Shown here piece by piece: positions 6,934 through 13,459 of a stretch of DNA of 17,057 nt (its first letter is position 1; every line of letters begins with the position of its first letter). The stretch is from Verrucomicrobiota bacterium. Lineage in GTDB: Bacteria > Verrucomicrobiota > Verrucomicrobiia > Opitutales > UBA953. The notes beneath the pieces are model-generated. The model was not told the DNA's origin. It searched no databases and was given only the letters and a program-made list of their open reading frames with translations. A program made the translations under genes and the position numbers. The stretch covers positions 1 through 17,057 of the forward strand of contig SYID01000059.1 of NCBI GenBank assembly GCA_005798925.1. Direction: 5' to 3'.

Positions 6934-7968
6934 ATGAACTGCCGAGCCCTCACCCTGTGCCTGTTTTCCTCGATCGGACTTCACGCCGCTCCGGTCGACC
7001 TTCCCGCCCTCTTCGATAAGCGGGCGCTCGTGAAGCCGATCACGGAACTTGAGGGCATCCTCAGCGACGGCACCACGGCCACGGTCTATAAGATCGTGGT
7101 GCGTTCCCTGCCCTTCGACCACGCGATGGGCCCCTGGGCTCCCGCCACGCTCAAGGACAAGGGCGGCTACTGGGAGGACACCGTCGACAAGAAGCTGTAT
7201 CGGGTCGACGCCGACTACCTTCGGCTGCTCAACAAGCGTGGCTGGAACATGTTCGACGCGGACGGCACGGTGCACCGCACCAAGGACCGCTCTGAGTTCG
7301 ACAAGGTCGCCCGCCAGGAACTCGCCGGCTGGACCTATGAACAAGCCGCCAAGGACGGCATCACCAACTCGATCATCGAGCTGCAGCCCAGCGAACAGGT
7401 CGTCACCATCTTCCTGCCGAAGCATCCGAAGGCATCCGCCAAGGCCACGCCGCTCCGGCAGGCGAGGTTCTCGCCCCGTTCCGGGCTCGGCATCAGCACC
7501 AACGGCGTCCGCTTCTTCCCGCCCGAACCCGTGGACCGCATCACGGCCTTCAAGAACATCGCCCCGCTCGACCCCAAGGGAGGCCACACGGGCTTCGGCC
7601 ACGAATACCACTACCATCGGGCGCCTTCCGTCATGGACGGCGATCAGTCGGGCAAGGTCGTCGGTTTCGCCCTCGACGGGTTTCCGGTCCGCGGTCCGAC
7701 CGAAGCCGACGGCTCCGCCCCTCAGAAGCTCGATTCGATCAACGGCCACGACCATGACGGCCTCGGCTACCACTACCACGTGAGCAACGTCTGGCCTTAC
7801 ATCGTCGGCGGCTTCAATGGTCCGCTCGGCACCGCCGTCCTGGGTGACGTCGATGTCTGCGACGCGACCAAGACCGGCGGCGACGGCGGCAAGGGCGGCA
7901 AAGGCAAGGGCAAGGGCGCCCCGAAGGGCGGCGACGGCAAGAAGGGGCCGCCGCCCGAAGGGAAATAA
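6934..7968 (+). CDS. Secreted YHYH-domain protein with Gly/Lys-rich tail
   Basis: The 344-residue protein has an N-terminal signal peptide (MNCRALTLCLFSSIGLHAA), so it should act in the periplasm or outside the cell. The middle and C-terminal half carry the hallmarks of the YHYH family: GHEYHYH at 222-228, VVGFALDGFPVRGP at 242-255 and GHDHDGLGYHYH at 271-282, followed by WPYIVGGFNGPLG. The clustered His and Asp residues suggest metal binding, but the family has no established activity that I know of. Residues 315-344 form a tail of Gly, Lys and Pro, much of it GGK/GKGK repeats. The next gene, a sulfatase, starts four bases after the stop and ends in a very similar tail, so the two are co-expressed and probably go to the same place. 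A 57-base gap with a small hairpin separates it from truA. Confidence 0.85.
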   Translation: MNCRALTLCLFSSIGLHAAPVDLPALFDKRALVKPITELEGILSDGTTATVYKIVVRSLPFDHAMGPWAPATLKDKGGYWEDTVDKKLYRVDADYLRLLNKRGWNMFDADGTVHRTKDRSEFDKVARQELAGWTYEQAAKDGITNSIIELQPSEQVVTIFLPKHPKASAKATPLRQARFSPRSGLGISTNGVRFFPPEPVDRITAFKNIAPLDPKGGHTGFGHEYHYHRAPSVMDGDQSGKVVGFALDGFPVRGPTEADGSAPQKLDSINGHDHDGLGYHYHVSNVWPYIVGGFNGPLGTAVLGDVDVCDATKTGGDGGKGGKGKGKGAPKGGDGKKGPPPEGK

Positions 7969-7972
7969 GCCC

Positions 7973-9268
7973 ATGCGCCTGCTTCTCGCGCTTTTGTCGC
8001 TCGTCTCGGCCGTCCCGGAGGGCGCGGCGCAGTCCGTCAAGCCCAACATCCTCGTGCTCGTCGCCGACGACCTGGGCTGGAACGACGTCGGCACGCGTAA
8101 TCCGAAGATGGTCACGCCGAACCTCGTCAAGCTGGCGAAGGACGGCGTCGAGCTTCAACGCTTCTACGGCTACCCGGTCTGCAGCCCTGCCCGCGCCGCA
8201 CTCCTGACGGGCTTGCTTCCCCGCCGGCTCGGCATCGTCAACATCATCATGCCCGGTCAGCCCGGCGTCACCAAAGCCACGCCGACGCTGCCGGCCAGCC
8301 TGAAATCGGCCGGGTACGCCACGTCGCTCATCGGTAAATGGCATCTCGGCAGCCAGAACCCTGCTTCGGCGGCGGGCTTCGACCATTTTTACGGTTTCAT
8401 GGGGGCCGAGGTGGATTATCTCCGGCACACCGACAAGCGCGGCAAGCCGGACTGGCAACGCGACGGCCGACCGATCGACGAGCCGGGCTACACCACATAC
8501 CTTTTCGCCGACGAAGCTTCGCGACAGATCCGTGACCGGGACAAGTCCCGGCCGTTCTACCTTCAGGTCTCCTTCAACGCGCCGCACATCGACCTTGCGG
8601 CCCCTGAAGACCTGGTCGCCAAACACAAGTCCGACGGCCTCTATGGCGCGGTGGTCGAAGGCCTCGACATCGGCATCGGCCGCATCCTGGCCACACTCGA
8701 CGAGCAGGGCCTGCGCGACAACACCGTCGTCGTGTTCTTCTCGGACAACGGCGCTCCGCGACCGACCGGATCGAACGCACCCCTGCGCGGTTACAAAGCC
8801 TCCGTCGACGAAGGCGGCATCCGCACTCCGGCCATCGTCCGTTGGCCCAGGCGTATCCCGGCCGGCGTGAAACTCGACCAACCCATCGCCGTCATCGACC
8901 TTTTCCCGACCCTTTTCGCCGCCGCTGAGCTGCGGATGCCAGCCGGCCTGAGCATCGACGGCGTCAGCCAGTGGCCCGCGATCGCCGGCGGCAAGCCGCT
9001 CGCGCGCCCGGCCTTCCTCGTGGCCTCTTCCGACATCGCCCTCTTCGACGGCGACTGGAAACTGGTCGAGACGAACGCCGGACAACGCAGCCTTTACGAC
9101 CTCAAAGCCGACATCGGAGAGACGCGGGACCTCCTGAAAGCCCAACCTGAGCAGGCGATCAGGCTGGGCAGACTCCTTGACACGCTCAAGAAAGACCTGC
9201 CGGCCTATGCGGGCGGAAGCATCGGCAAAGGCGGCGCCAAAGGCGGCAAAGGCAAGGGGAAGAAGTGA
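7973..9268 (+). CDS. Secreted type I (formylglycine) sulfatase with Gly/Lys-rich C-terminus
   Basis: This 431-residue enzyme should hydrolyse sulfate esters, probably on carbohydrates. The start is ATG 7973, at the signal peptide MRLLLALLSLVSAVPEGAAQ; the same frame is open further upstream, but that part lies inside the YHYH gene and encodes only an Arg/Ala-rich shadow. Motifs: NILVLVADDLGWNDVG with metal ligands D32/D33; C70-S-P-A-R74, the formylglycine signature; GKWHLG at 121-126; NAPH at 202-205; FFSDNG at 255-260 (D258, N259); YKASVDEGG with K275. All catalytic residues are in place. At 431 residues it is compact for the family. The last 15 or so residues (IGKGGAKGGKGKGKK) resemble the tail of the preceding YHYH protein, and there is only a four-base gap between the genes. 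The substrate is not predictable. No sulfatase-maturing enzyme lies in the window. Confidence 0.93.
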   Translation: MRLLLALLSLVSAVPEGAAQSVKPNILVLVADDLGWNDVGTRNPKMVTPNLVKLAKDGVELQRFYGYPVCSPARAALLTGLLPRRLGIVNIIMPGQPGVTKATPTLPASLKSAGYATSLIGKWHLGSQNPASAAGFDHFYGFMGAEVDYLRHTDKRGKPDWQRDGRPIDEPGYTTYLFADEASRQIRDRDKSRPFYLQVSFNAPHIDLAAPEDLVAKHKSDGLYGAVVEGLDIGIGRILATLDEQGLRDNTVVVFFSDNGAPRPTGSNAPLRGYKASVDEGGIRTPAIVRWPRRIPAGVKLDQPIAVIDLFPTLFAAAELRMPAGLSIDGVSQWPAIAGGKPLARPAFLVASSDIALFDGDWKLVETNAGQRSLYDLKADIGETRDLLKAQPEQAIRLGRLLDTLKKDLPAYAGGSIGKGGAKGGKGKGKK

Positions 9269-9330
9269 ACCTGACCGGTCCCGCGCGCTTTTGATTGGAA
9301 CGGGCCCGCCGGAAGTCCTAGTGAGTCCGC

Positions 9331-10458
9331 ATGACGCGTCTGTTCGTGCTCTGGCTCTCGGCCCTCCTGCCGGCGTTCCTGTGCGCGCATGCGCGTTGGC
9401 AGGAAGCCTCGGCGCTCGGCGTCGTCGATGACCAAGGCGCCTTCACGTTGACGGTCAAATTCGAGGTGCCTTCGTTCCTCCTCGGACAACTGCCCAAAGA
9501 CGTCCCGGAAAAAGACCTGGACGCGCTGCTGCTGACGCCCGGCCGGCTCGCCGCGGCCGTCGAACCAGGCCGGCGCAGTTTCCTCGAAGGCATGCGGCTC
9601 GAGGCGGACGGACGGCCCGTGGCCTGGTCCGTCCTGGCTTTCCCGACGGCGGAGCAGATCCTCGCGCAGTCGGCGCGCCAAGGCGAGGCCGACCGCCATT
9701 CGGTGATGATGAACGTGAAACTGCAGGCGAAGCTCCCGCCCGGCGCACGCGCGCTCAGGCTGCGTTTCCCCGACACGTTGGGCACCGTTTTCACGAACTT
9801 GCGCAAAGGCATGGAGTTCCAGACGGTGATGGCGGTCTCGAGGAACGAACCCGGCGAATTCCTGATCGGCGAAGGTCCGGCCAGCGACCGCGGCCTGACG
9901 ACGGGCGCGCTCCTTGCCGACGGCTTCGCGCACGTCCTGCCCGACGGCTGGGACCACTGCCTCTTCATGCTGGCGATGTTCCTCGGCGCGGCCTCGCTCC
10001 GGCAGGCGCTGGGTCGCTCGCTGGTCTTCACCTTGGGGCATAGCCTCACGCTCAGCGCGGTGGCGCTCGGCTGGATCGGCGACCCGGGACCGTGGATCGA
10101 GCCTTTCATCGCCTTGACGATCGGCCTGGGCGGGCTGATGGCCTACCGTGGGGACGCTACCAACCGGCAGATGCTCGTCGTGCCGGCCGTCTTCGGGCTC
10201 GTGCATGGGCTCGGCTTCGCGGCGGCGGTCGCGGACCGGCTGCAGGACTGGGACAACGCCAGCCTCGTGCGCATCCTCATCAGTTTCAACGCGGGCGTCG
10301 AACTCGCCCAGATCGGCGTCATCCTGGCTTCAGCCGCCCTGCTCCGGGCGATGGCGTGGTCCGGCCTGTCCGAAGCCCGGTTGCGTCGTACGCTCTGCCT
10401 CGCGACCGCGGTCGTCGGCTTCGCGCTCTGCGCGTGGCGGCTCGCCGGACAATCCTAG
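9331..10458 (+). CDS. HupE/UreJ-family membrane protein with large periplasmic N-terminal domain
   Basis: This 375-residue protein has a signal peptide (MTRLFVLWLSALLPAFLCAHA), then a soluble beta-rich domain of about 170 residues (20-190), then a membrane domain of about six helices. The membrane part carries the HupE/UreJ signatures: GFAHVLPDGWDHCLFMLAMF at 198-217 with H201, D208 and H209; TLGHSLTL at 234-241; VFGLVHGLGFAA at 287-298; and FNAGVELAQIG at 319-329. Related HupE/UreJ proteins are regarded as nickel or cobalt permease-like, and the intramembrane His and Asp residues fit metal passage, but the substrate is unproven. It lies 62 bases after the sulfatase on the same strand and is probably in the same unit. 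Its stop is only four bases from the stop of the convergent second sulfatase. Confidence 0.87.
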   Translation: MTRLFVLWLSALLPAFLCAHARWQEASALGVVDDQGAFTLTVKFEVPSFLLGQLPKDVPEKDLDALLLTPGRLAAAVEPGRRSFLEGMRLEADGRPVAWSVLAFPTAEQILAQSARQGEADRHSVMMNVKLQAKLPPGARALRLRFPDTLGTVFTNLRKGMEFQTVMAVSRNEPGEFLIGEGPASDRGLTTGALLADGFAHVLPDGWDHCLFMLAMFLGAASLRQALGRSLVFTLGHSLTLSAVALGWIGDPGPWIEPFIALTIGLGGLMAYRGDATNRQMLVVPAVFGLVHGLGFAAAVADRLQDWDNASLVRILISFNAGVELAQIGVILASAALLRAMAWSGLSEARLRRTLCLATAVVGFALCAWRLAGQS

Positions 10459-10462
10459 GCCC

Positions 10463-11851
10463 TCAGAGCTTGCCGACCGGGCGCTTGCCCGCGTCGAGCT
10501 GCCGCCGCTGCTCGGCGGCGAAGGCTTCTAATTCCTTCACGACCTCCGGATGTTCCTTGGCAAGGTCGTCCTTCTCGCCCGGGTCACGTTCGAGGTCGTA
10601 GAGGGCGAGGCCGATCTGACGCTGATGGGTCTTGGCCGGCAGCCCGTCGCGCTCGGCGGGGATCATGTCGACATAGCTGCGATAGGCGTGCGGAAGATGC
10701 AGCTTCCACTTGCCTTTGCGGACCGCCTCCAACTTGTCGCCGTAATAATAGGCGAAGGAATCGCGCGCTCCACGTCCGCCCTCGGTGAGCACCGACAGGA
10801 AGGAGACGCCGTCGATCGGCAGTTTCGGCGCAGGGGCGGCGCAGGCGGCGACCACCGTGGGCACGACATCGATGTTGGCGGCGAGGGCGTCCGTTTCGAC
10901 GCCCGGCCGGATCTTGCCCGGCCAGCGGACGATGAAGGGCACGCGGACACCCCCCTCGAAGGTCGTGCCTTTGCCCTCGCGGAAGGGGCCGGCCGAACCG
11001 GCATGCCGGCCGAAATTGAGCCAAGGTCCGTTGTCGCTGGTGAAGAGGACCAAGGTGTCGTTGTCGACGCCTTTGTCCGACAGAGCCTTCATCACCGCGC
11101 CGACGACGCGGTCAAGATCGGCCAAGGTGTCAGCATAGGGCGTGGCATGCTTGCCCTTGAAATCGGCGGAAGCACCCAACGGGGTATGGGGCATCGAGGT
11201 GGCGAGGTAGAGGAAGAAGGGCTTGTCCTTGCCGGCGCTTTCGCGGATGAAGCGGACGGCCCGCAGGCCCTGCATGGAGGTGAGATCGTCCATGTCCACC
11301 CAGTCCCGAGTGTGACCGAACAGGAAACCGTTGGTGTAAAGCGGAAGCACCGGGTATGTTTCTTTGCGGCTTTCATCACCGATGAAATAACCTTTCGGCC
11401 ACATGTCATTGGAGTAAGGTGTGATCATCGAGTCCTCGAACCCGTGCGCCGGCGGAAGGAAACGCGGCGCATCCCCGAGATGCCACTTACCGACGACGCC
11501 GGTGCGATAACCCGCCGCCTGCAGCAAAGCACCCAAGGTCTGTTCTTGATTGCTCAGGCCGATCTTGGAGTTGGGCCCCAGAGCGACGCCGCCGAGGCCG
11601 AGCCGGTTGGGATAACAACCGGTCATCAAGGCCACGCGCGAAGAAGTGCAGACCGCCTGAGTGGCGAGGAAGTTGGTGAAGCGGACACCCTCCTTGGCCA
11701 GGCGATCGATATGGGGGGTCGGATTCTGCTTCGAACCATAGCAGCCGAGGTCGGCCCAGCCCATGTCATCGCACATGATCAACACGATGTTAGGCTTCGC
11801 GGCGAACAGGCTCGCGCACAACATAACCAACAAGGCCGGGGTATGCCTCAT
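10463..11851 (-). CDS. Secreted type I sulfatase (arylsulfatase A / GALNS-like)
   Basis: A 462-residue sulfatase. I choose ATG 11851, which begins the signal peptide MRHTPALLVMLCASLFA; the TTG at 11887 would add 12 residues ahead of it. Motifs: NIVLIMCDDMGWADLGCYG (D28, D29), C68-T-S-S-R72, GKWHLG at 121-126, MPHTPL at 220-225, FTSDNG at 270-275, GKGTTFEGG with K294, and KWKLH near 381-385. The overall pattern (GCYG, PTPHIDRLAKEGVRFT, SDNGPW, REGKGTTFEGG) is that of the animal arylsulfatase A / N-acetylgalactosamine-6-sulfatase branch. The third residue of the formylglycine motif is serine instead of the usual Pro or Ala. It differs clearly from the sulfatase at 7973 and has no Gly/Lys tail, so the two are not a recent duplication. 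A promoter-like element lies just upstream; the glutaredoxin gene ends 56 bases upstream. Confidence 0.93.
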   Translation of the reverse strand: MRHTPALLVMLCASLFAAKPNIVLIMCDDMGWADLGCYGSKQNPTPHIDRLAKEGVRFTNFLATQAVCTSSRVALMTGCYPNRLGLGGVALGPNSKIGLSNQEQTLGALLQAAGYRTGVVGKWHLGDAPRFLPPAHGFEDSMITPYSNDMWPKGYFIGDESRKETYPVLPLYTNGFLFGHTRDWVDMDDLTSMQGLRAVRFIRESAGKDKPFFLYLATSMPHTPLGASADFKGKHATPYADTLADLDRVVGAVMKALSDKGVDNDTLVLFTSDNGPWLNFGRHAGSAGPFREGKGTTFEGGVRVPFIVRWPGKIRPGVETDALAANIDVVPTVVAACAAPAPKLPIDGVSFLSVLTEGGRGARDSFAYYYGDKLEAVRKGKWKLHLPHAYRSYVDMIPAERDGLPAKTHQRQIGLALYDLERDPGEKDDLAKEHPEVVKELEAFAAEQRRQLDAGKRPVGKL

Positions 11852-11859
11852 GAACCTGA

Positions 11860-11887
11860 AGCATAGGGTGAATCCCCTACCTTCCAA
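11860..11887 (-). promoter_or_regulatory. Candidate sigma-70-type promoter for the second sulfatase
   Basis: On the minus strand TTGGAA (11882-11887), 16 bases, then TATGCT (11860-11865); each hexamer matches the consensus at four of six positions. Eight bases separate the -10 box from the ATG at 11851, so the transcript would be leaderless or nearly so. This is similar in geometry to the candidate promoter of the lipoprotein gene. If real, the sulfatase is transcribed separately from the glutaredoxin gene. Confidence 0.33.
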
Positions 11888-11907
11888 GGACTAAAAAGGG
11901 GTGTTTC

Positions 11908-12186
11908 TCAAGAAACCTTCAAGCCCAACTCGGCGCAGACGGCGGGGTGCTTACGGGCCTTGTTGATGAACTCATCGACGCCGAAGTCAGCCACGATGAA
12001 GTCCCCGTAGCGGAAGGACGGGCACTTGGACTGACCAGTCAAGGCGACCAGCTGACGCATCTGATGCATGTCGGCGATCACGTCCCGGACGTCGAGCCTG
12101 ACCCCCTGTTTGGCGAAATAATCGAGGGCTTCGGTGCACCAAGGGCAGCCAGGCTTGACGTAGAGGATGGGTAGCGGCTGCGGCAT
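11908..12186 (-). CDS. Glutaredoxin-family thiol oxidoreductase
   Basis: The 92-residue protein is a compact glutaredoxin. It begins with the first strand PLPILYVKPG, then the dithiol active site C14-P-W-C17, a predicted helix TEALDYFAKQG, a second strand, and the conserved turn SKCPSFRYGDFIVADF, where P56 should be the cis-proline. The usual TVP before that proline is KCP here, so a third cysteine (C55) lies next to the active site. The C-terminal helix DEFINKARKHP completes the fold. The frame is open far upstream, but ATG 12186 fits the family N-terminus and the upstream part is the shadow of the mutarotase-like gene. It likely reduces cytoplasmic disulfides with glutathione or another thiol. 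It diverges from the sugar operon across a 93-base gap. Confidence 0.87.
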   Translation of the reverse strand: MPQPLPILYVKPGCPWCTEALDYFAKQGVRLDVRDVIADMHQMRQLVALTGQSKCPSFRYGDFIVADFGVDEFINKARKHPAVCAELGLKVS

Positions 12187-12279
12187 GCCGCCAACCAAGC
12201 GGAGCAAGCCAAGGTTAGCAAGCGGAGAGCACCCGAGGCGTTGACAGACCCGCGCGGCTTGCAGGAAATGACCCTCCCC
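12187..12279. promoter_or_regulatory. Divergent intergenic region with a direct repeat and a TTGACA box
   Basis: This 93-base gap separates the glutaredoxin gene (minus) from the sugar operon (plus). It holds two exact copies of CAAGCGGAG, at 12196-12204 and 12219-12227, whose starts are 23 bases apart (about two helical turns), as a dimeric regulator might use. A perfect -35 hexamer TTGACA is at 12241-12246, but the hexamer 17 bases later (GGAAAT) is a poor -10 box. AGGA at 12263-12266 is the only Shine-Dalgarno-like string, 13 bases before ATG 12280. The regulatory role is an inference. Confidence 0.3.
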
Positions 12280-13383
12280 ATGGAAACCATTCACGGCGCT
12301 CCGAGTTACACCCTGAAGTCCTCCGAGGTCGAACTGGCCGTCACGCAGACCGCCGGCCATCTGGCCCCGGTGACCTTCCATCTGCCCGGACTCAAGGCCA
12401 GCCCTTACTCCCTCTCGCCTTGGACGCCGACGCAGATCGACCAGAGCCTGCCGAACCTGCTCACCTATCTGCGCGGCGACTTCCTGTGCCTGCCGTTCGG
12501 CGGCCAGCAGAAAGGACCGCCCCACGGCGACACGGCCAACGCCCCCTGGCAGCTCGTCGCGTCGTCGGCGACCTCGCTTGAGCTGACGCAGACCGGCACG
12601 GACACCGGCGCCACCGTGGCGAAGAAGTTCACGCTCATCCCCGGCCACCACGCGATCTACTCCGAGCACGTCATCACGCAGCTCGAAGGCCGCTGGAACT
12701 ACGGCAACCATCCTGTGCTCGACCTTTCGCAGGTGCCTGCGGGCGTGGCGCGCATCGCCACCAGCGCCTTCCGTTTCGGCTCCGTCTATGCCGGCGAGTT
12801 CTCGAATCCCGCCGACGGCGAATCCGGCGCGCTCAAGCCGTTCGCCGAATTCTCGTCGCTTAAGTCCGTCCCGATGAAGGACGGCACGGACACCGACCTC
12901 ACGCGTTACCCGGCCCGCGCCGGCAACGACGACCTCATCATGCTCGTCAACGTGCCCGCCACGGAGGCACAGCCCTTCGCGTGGACGGCCGTGACCTTCC
13001 CGGGCTACGTCTGGTTCTCGCTCAAGAACGTCGCCGACTTCCCCTCGACCCTCTTCTGGCTGTCCAACGGCGGCCGCCCCGGTCACCCGTGGGAGAAGCG
13101 TCACCTCGGCCGTCTCGGCCTCGAGGAGGTGTGCTCCCACTTCTGCGACGGCGTCGATGTCGCCCGCGAGGACCGCCTCGCCGCCAAGGGCATCCCGACC
13201 AGCCGCCTCTTCCGCAAGGACGAACGCGTCCGGCTGCCCCTGATCCAGGCTGCCGCCGCCGTGCCCGCCGCTTTCGGCCAAGTCCAGAGCATCGTCCCCG
13301 CCGGCCCCGAGTCCGTGCGGATCACGGGCGAAAACGGCCAGGCCGTTACCTGCCCCATTAATTGGCAGTTTTTGAAGCCGTAA
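12280..13383 (+). CDS. Galactose-mutarotase-like (aldose 1-epimerase superfamily) protein
   Basis: This 367-residue cytoplasmic protein is beta-rich throughout. It reads like the mutarotase superfamily: after several strands comes GDFLCLPFGGQQKG at 66-79, then PPHGDTANAPW at 80-90, which parallels the 'pF...HG....pW' segment of aldose 1-epimerases (H82 as a candidate catalytic histidine); YSEHVI at 127-132; NHPVLDL at 143-149; and LGLEEVCSHFCDG at 279-291, where E282/E283 may provide the acid. Such enzymes interconvert sugar anomers or isomerise related sugars; the substrate is unknown. Starts at 12241 (TTG), 12268 (ATG) and 12280 (ATG) are possible. I prefer 12280 because the AGGA at 12263 is too close to 12268 and the TTG overlaps a TTGACA box. 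It heads a four-gene plus-strand group with matching codon use, 76 bases before the next gene. Confidence 0.75.
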   Translation: METIHGAPSYTLKSSEVELAVTQTAGHLAPVTFHLPGLKASPYSLSPWTPTQIDQSLPNLLTYLRGDFLCLPFGGQQKGPPHGDTANAPWQLVASSATSLELTQTGTDTGATVAKKFTLIPGHHAIYSEHVITQLEGRWNYGNHPVLDLSQVPAGVARIATSAFRFGSVYAGEFSNPADGESGALKPFAEFSSLKSVPMKDGTDTDLTRYPARAGNDDLIMLVNVPATEAQPFAWTAVTFPGYVWFSLKNVADFPSTLFWLSNGGRPGHPWEKRHLGRLGLEEVCSHFCDGVDVAREDRLAAKGIPTSRLFRKDERVRLPLIQAAAAVPAAFGQVQSIVPAGPESVRITGENGQAVTCPINWQFLKP

Positions 13384-13459
13384 GTCGGCATACTCAATTC
13401 TTGTCCCTGCCCACGGAGTCGCCTAAATCCGACCTCCCCGACCCTCCTTTCCCCCTAAC
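13384..13459 (+). promoter_or_regulatory. Pyrimidine-rich leader before the bicupin gene
   Basis: This 76-base gap has no Shine-Dalgarno sequence. Its last 30 bases are almost all C and T, with CCCCT at 13452-13456 three bases before the ATG. The next two genes of the operon have similar C-rich leaders with a CCCCT box. I see no hairpin terminator, so read-through from the mutarotase-like gene is likely. Confidence 0.35.

Noticed and set aside
7817..7972. Upstream extension of the sulfatase frame by 52 codons
   Set aside because: It overlaps the end of the YHYH gene out of frame and encodes an Arg/Ala-rich string ahead of a perfect signal peptide, so the start is ATG 7973.
10478..10519. Two small GC hairpins (CGGGC/GCCCG at 10478-10491 and GCCGCCG/CGGCGGC at 10501-10519) just after the HupE stop
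   Set aside because: They lie inside the coding end of the second sulfatase and lack a T-run on the plus strand, so I do not call them terminators, although the convergent genes have only four bases between them.
7973..11851. Possibility that the two sulfatases are a recent tandem or inverted duplication
   Set aside because: Signal peptides, formylglycine motifs, lengths, C-termini and most of the sequence between motifs differ; they belong to different sulfatase subgroups.
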